Below are positions 2,602 to 5,460 of a stretch of DNA of 5,460 nt, piece by piece (the stretch's first letter is position 1; every line of letters begins with the position of its first letter). The notes under the pieces are model-generated. The model did not search any database, had not been told where the DNA came from, and saw only the letters and a program-made list of their open reading frames with translations. Made by a program: the position numbers and the translations under genes. Source of the stretch: Chloroflexia bacterium (GTDB lineage: Bacteria; Chloroflexota; Chloroflexia; Thermomicrobiales; UBA6265); contig JACCYK010000228.1 of assembly GCA_013696525.1 (NCBI GenBank), forward strand, positions 1-5,460, read 5' to 3'.

Positions 2602-5460
2602 CGGCGGCTGCTTCGTGCCCAGGCAGTTGAAGATCCAGACGTTGGCCCGTTGCCCGGCCTGCACGATCACGTCGCCTTGGGCATTGACGCTGTCCGACTC
2701 GGCGTGGCACCAGGCCGCCCCGATCTCTTGCAGCCGGTAGGTGCCGGGCGGCACCCGGTTGAAGCGCAGCAGCCCATCCTCACTCGTGGCCCCGGTGCTT
2801 CGCGGCACGAATTGCGTGCCGTCAAAGAAGGAGAGCGCGAACTGGACGCCGGCCCCTTGCGACTCGCACTCGCGGAACCAGTCGTAGCCCGGCGGGTAGG
2901 TAGTGGCGGCGCAACCGTACTTGTGGACTACGATCGACCCCGTCGTCGGCGACAGGTCGTCCGGCACGTTGAACCAGGTGCAGGTCACTTGCTGCCCGGC
3001 GCTGAGCCGCATCTGGATACTGTCACCGACCTGGCGCAGCTCCGGGTTGTTGGGATCGAGGCCGCAGAAGGCGTAGACCGTCAGGTTGGCGGCCGGCGGC
3101 TCCTCGCGCAGGGTGTAGATGCCCGGCCCCAGCCCGTTGAAGCGGGTGACGCCCTGTTGCCCCAGATCGCCGGTGATCCGGCGGGCCGTCGTCTCGCCGG
3201 CGAGGCGGAAGGTGACGTTGTTGGTGAGGTTCTGATCAGCCACGCAGCCTTCCGCGAAGTCGAGGAAAATCGTCCCCTGGAACCCGGGAGCGCATGTGTA
3301 CTTGATGACGTCGACCAGGGCCGGTGACGGCGCCGGCGGCGCCACGTAGTTCAGCACCACCACCGTCGTCAACTGGTTGACGAAGATGCGGACTTCCTCG
3401 GTCGTGTTGCCCGGCAGGTTCGGCTCCAGCTCGTTCAGGTTGTAGTTGCCGGCCAGCAGCGTCGTCTGGTAGCGGCCGTCGTTACCAGTCGAGAACTGGC
3501 CCGGGCCCCCTTCGCCGGAGGTCGAGATCAGGCTGAAGCGGGCGTCGCCGGCGGTGCAGTTGGCGGTTTGGGCCAACTGGCTGGCGCCGGGGTTGGAGGA
3601 GTCGATGAAGACCGTTCCTTCCCCGTCGTCCCCGGCCGGGCAGTAGAATTTCACCACCTGGACCGAGCCGGTATTCGGCGGCGGCGGCGCCAGTTGGTTC
3701 ACCACGTCGAGCGTCGTGGTGGCGCCGGGATTGACCACGATCCCGGCCACGGGGTCGACCGGTAGGTAGCCCAGCGGTTGCTGGGTCTCCACCAGGCGGT
3801 AGGTGCCCGGTTGCAGATTGGCGAAGAGCCCGTTGCCGGCGGCGTCGGTGCAGAGCGGCGTGCCGTCGCTCGGCTCCAGCACGAAGCAGGCGTTTTGCAA
3901 CGGGATCCGGTTCTGGTCGATCTTGCGGATCAGGATCCGGCCCGGCCGGAACTGATTCTCCACGATCAGCTCGGTGTTCTGGTTCAACTGGATCGTAACC
4001 AGGGTGTCCTGGATCGGCAGATAGTTGCCGGACGGCGCCCGCGTCTCGCTCAGGGTGAACTCGCCGACCCCGGCGCCGATGAAGCTGATCGTGCCGTCGT
4101 TCGCCCCGTCGTCCCCGTCGCAGCGCGGCCCAAAGACGATCTGATCGTCTTGGAGCAGGGCGAAACAGGCGCCCGGCAGCGGCCGGTCGTCAGGCCCGAT
4201 CTTGAAGATGGTCAGGTCGCCGCGTTGCGGCGGCGGCGGCAAGAGGAGATTTTCGAACTCGAGGAAGGCCCGCCGGTTGGATTGCACGCTGACCGTCTGT
4301 TCGGCCGCCCGCTGGTAGCCGGCCGGCGGCCGCGCTTCGCGGACGACGTACTCGCCGGCCGCGATCCCCGTCATCAGCAGCACGCCCGGCTCCGGGTCGG
4401 CATCGTTCTGCTCGTTGTCGCAGGTCCGGTAGACGATCTGGTTGTCCCCGGTCAGCAGGACGAAGCACGAGCCTCCCAAGAGATCGCCGTTATTGTCCAC
4501 CTTGACGATCTCGACGCTGCCCGGCCGCGCGATGTGGACCACCTCGACCGCGCTCGTCTCCCCCGCCGGGATCAGCAGCGCCTGGGTCGAGGCCCGGTCG
4601 TAGCCGGCCGGGGGTTGCGTCTGGCGCAGCAGGTAGGCACCGCCCTGGAGCTCGGTGAAGGTGGCGATCCCGTTGTTGGCGTCATCGCCGCAGACCGGGC
4701 CAACCGTGCTGGCGCCCCGTTGCAGCGAGTAGCAGGCGCCCAACAGCGGCTCCCCGCCGTCGGTCACGGTTTGGACCACCAGCACCGTATCGGTGGCCGG
4801 CAACAGCACGTTGGTGATCCTGACCCGCGTGATCTCGTTGGCGACGATCTCGACCAGTTGATCCTGGACCAGGTCGTACCCCGCCGGGGCGACCAGTTGC
4901 GACAGCCGGTAGCTGCCAGCTTCGAGGTCGTCGAACCGGACCCGGCCCGGGTTCCCGTCGCGGTCGGCCCGGTCGCCGTCGCAGATTTCCGCGATCGCCT
5001 GCTCCCCTTCCTCGTACACGCCGAAGCAGGCGCCATCGAGTGCCATGTTCTGCTCGTTGCGGACGATGATGAGGAGATCGCCGGTCGTCGCCTGTTGCCG
5101 TTGGAAGGTGAAGACGACCCGCGGCGCCGCCTCGCCGCCACGGATGGTGAAGGTCCGCCTCTCCCGAACGCGCTGGGCGGCGATCACCTGGTCCGGGTCA
5201 GCCGCATCGGCGGCCGGCTCCGTCACCGCCTCGTAGACACCGGCCGGCAGGTCATCGACGATCACTTCGCCGGCGGCCCCGTCCGGATCATCGCCGGTGC
5301 AGAATGGCCCCAAGGCCTCGTTGTCGCGGTTGAGCGTGATGCACTGGCCGTTGAGCGGCTCACCGGCGTCGTCCTGGGCAAAGAGGAGGACGCTGCCGGT
5401 GCCGGTCGGTTCCGGCGTCGGTGTCGGTGGCGGGGTCGAGGTGGGCGCGGGCGCTTGGGT
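2473..5460 (-). CDS. Large surface protein of tandem SpaA/Cna-B-like (prealbumin-fold) domains, N-terminus outside window
   Basis: The frame is open from the right edge to a TAA at 2475-2473, giving 995 visible residues (numbered from the edge); the true start and signal peptide lie outside. Residues 1-19 are a Pro/Thr linker (TQAPAPTSTPPPTPTPEP). Nine beta-rich domains follow at about 22-126, 127-223, 224-313, 314-413, 414-506, 507-597, 598-714, 715-840 and 841-953. Several show the SpaA signature 'Y-x-L-x-E-x-x-x-P-x-G-Y', for example YRLVETQQPLGY in R6. Domains are joined by short Pro-rich linkers such as LAPPPPNTG. R4-R9 each keep Lys in the first strand, Glu in the middle and Asn in the last strand, the set that forms a spontaneous isopeptide bond in this fold; R1-R3 do not. 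There are 22 Cys, in regular pairs. The end (PPNTGAGP, a moderately hydrophobic stretch, then YRQFFAP) resembles a degenerate LPXTG-type wall-anchoring signal. Likely role: an extracellular stalk or adhesin; the ligand is unknown. The domain class is sure, anchoring is not. Confidence 0.9.
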   Translation of the reverse strand, partial: TQAPAPTSTPPPTPTPEPTGTGSVLLFAQDDAGEPLNGQCITLNRDNEALGPFCTGDDPDGAAGEVIVDDLPAGVYEAVTEPAADAADPDQVIAAQRVRERRTFTIRGGEAAPRVVFTFQRQQATTGDLLIIVRNEQNMALDGACFGVYEEGEQAIAEICDGDRADRDGNPGRVRFDDLEAGSYRLSQLVAPAGYDLVQDQLVEIVANEITRVRITNVLLPATDTVLVVQTVTDGGEPLLGACYSLQRGASTVGPVCGDDANNGIATFTELQGGAYLLRQTQPPAGYDRASTQALLIPAGETSAVEVVHIARPGSVEIVKVDNNGDLLGGSCFVLLTGDNQIVYRTCDNEQNDADPEPGVLLMTGIAAGEYVVREARPPAGYQRAAEQTVSVQSNRRAFLEFENLLLPPPPQRGDLTIFKIGPDDRPLPGACFALLQDDQIVFGPRCDGDDGANDGTISFIGAGVGEFTLSETRAPSGNYLPIQDTLVTIQLNQNTELIVENQFRPGRILIRKIDQNRIPLQNACFVLEPSDGTPLCTDAAGNGLFANLQPGTYRLVETQQPLGYLPVDPVAGIVVNPGATTTLDVVNQLAPPPPNTGSVQVVKFYCPAGDDGEGTVFIDSSNPGASQLAQTANCTAGDARFSLISTSGEGGPGQFSTGNDGRYQTTLLAGNYNLNELEPNLPGNTTEEVRIFVNQLTTVVVLNYVAPPAPSPALVDVIKYTCAPGFQGTIFLDFAEGCVADQNLTNNVTFRLAGETTARRITGDLGQQGVTRFNGLGPGIYTLREEPPAANLTVYAFCGLDPNNPELRQVGDSIQMRLSAGQQVTCTWFNVPDDLSPTTGSIVVHKYGCAATTYPPGYDWFRECESQGAGVQFALSFFDGTQFVPRSTGATSEDGLLRFNRVPPGTYRLQEIGAAWCHAESDSVNAQGDVIVQAGQRANVWIFNCLGTKQPPNTGAGPLAGLPAPDGLLALAPRVVWPGLGFAAYAAYRQFFAP
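2602..5397 (-). repeat. Nine tandem SpaA/Cna-B-like domain units (R1-R9)
   Basis: Boundaries, in order of translation: R1 5397-5083, R2 5082-4792, R3 4791-4522, R4 4521-4222, R5 4221-3943, R6 3942-3670, R7 3669-3319, R8 3318-2941, R9 2940-2602. R1-R6 are about 90-105 residues and share 'P-L-x-G-A-C-F' plus a second Cys 12-15 residues later. R7-R9 are longer (about 113-126 residues) and share 'K-[FY]-x-C' in the first strand. The units are diverged at protein level and not near-identical in DNA, so they are old duplications rather than recent copies. Boundaries are judged by eye from the 'G-[SD]-[LIV]' strand starts and Pro-rich linkers. Confidence 0.8.

Noticed and set aside
2208..2630. Plus-strand open frame of 140 codons across the intergenic region
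   Set aside because: Translation is Ala/Pro/Arg-rich without domain features; it runs through the inverted repeats and into the antisense of the repeat-protein end.
2650..3327. Plus-strand open frame of 225 codons opposite the repeat protein
   Set aside because: Same reason: antisense shadow of a domain-bearing gene, with low-complexity Arg/Val/Gly/Asp composition.
3667..3683. PPNTG in the R6/R7 linker as a sorting motif
   Set aside because: It is followed directly by the first strand of R7 rather than by a hydrophobic segment, so it is a linker.
5311..5313. TTG as the start codon of the repeat protein
   Set aside because: The frame continues open and with clear domain sequence (TGSVLLFAQDDAGEPLNGQC) to the window edge, so this Leu is internal to R1.
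1..5460. tRNA, rRNA, CRISPR array, insertion-sequence transposase or integrase
   Set aside because: I looked for cloverleaf-like arms, regularly spaced direct repeats and transposase or recombinase motifs on both strands and saw none.

Overview
The window is GC-rich and dominated by two genes on the minus strand. They are a very large secreted or surface protein built of tandem SpaA/Cna-B-type (prealbumin-like) domains (5460 to 2473, start beyond the right edge) and, downstream of it, a secreted subtilisin-family (S8) protease (2158 to 881). On the plus strand at the left edge lie the last codons of an unidentified gene and a broken gene for a DUF2335-type membrane protein. Base composition, the multi-domain Cys-rich SpaA-like protein with a PPNTGAG-type C-terminus, and the style of the S8 protease fit a high-GC, Gram-positive-like or monoderm lineage. 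Chloroflexota/Thermomicrobia is my best guess and an actinobacterium is the alternative; this is inference, not identification.

Layout: 2-115 (+) tail of a truncated ORF. 149-706 (+) DUF2335 gene split by an in-frame TAG exactly where the soluble domain meets the first membrane helix. 707-880 region between convergent genes, containing a minus-strand coding-like tail (stop at 745) and a small hairpin. 881-2158 (-) S8 protease with signal peptide, I9-like propeptide and an intact Asp/His/Asn/Ser set. 2159-2472 intergenic, with a good ribosome binding site, several palindromes, a nested GC-rich inverted-repeat cluster, and a perfect 13-bp hairpin just after the stop of the upstream gene. 2473-5460 (-) repeat protein, 995 residues visible.

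The most interesting signal is inside the repeat protein. It has nine consecutive domains. The six C-terminal ones (R4-R9) each keep the Lys/Glu/Asn triad expected for a self-forming intramolecular isopeptide bond, while the three N-terminal visible ones (R1-R3) have lost it. All nine carry a regularly placed Cys pair, and R8 and R9 carry two pairs. This suggests a stalk with isopeptide plus disulfide cross-links at the C-terminal, probably cell-proximal, end and disulfide-only modules further out. The two minus-strand genes are codirectional but separated by about 314 bp with a terminator-like hairpin. They are probably separate transcripts, and a processing relationship between protease and repeat protein is only a possibility.
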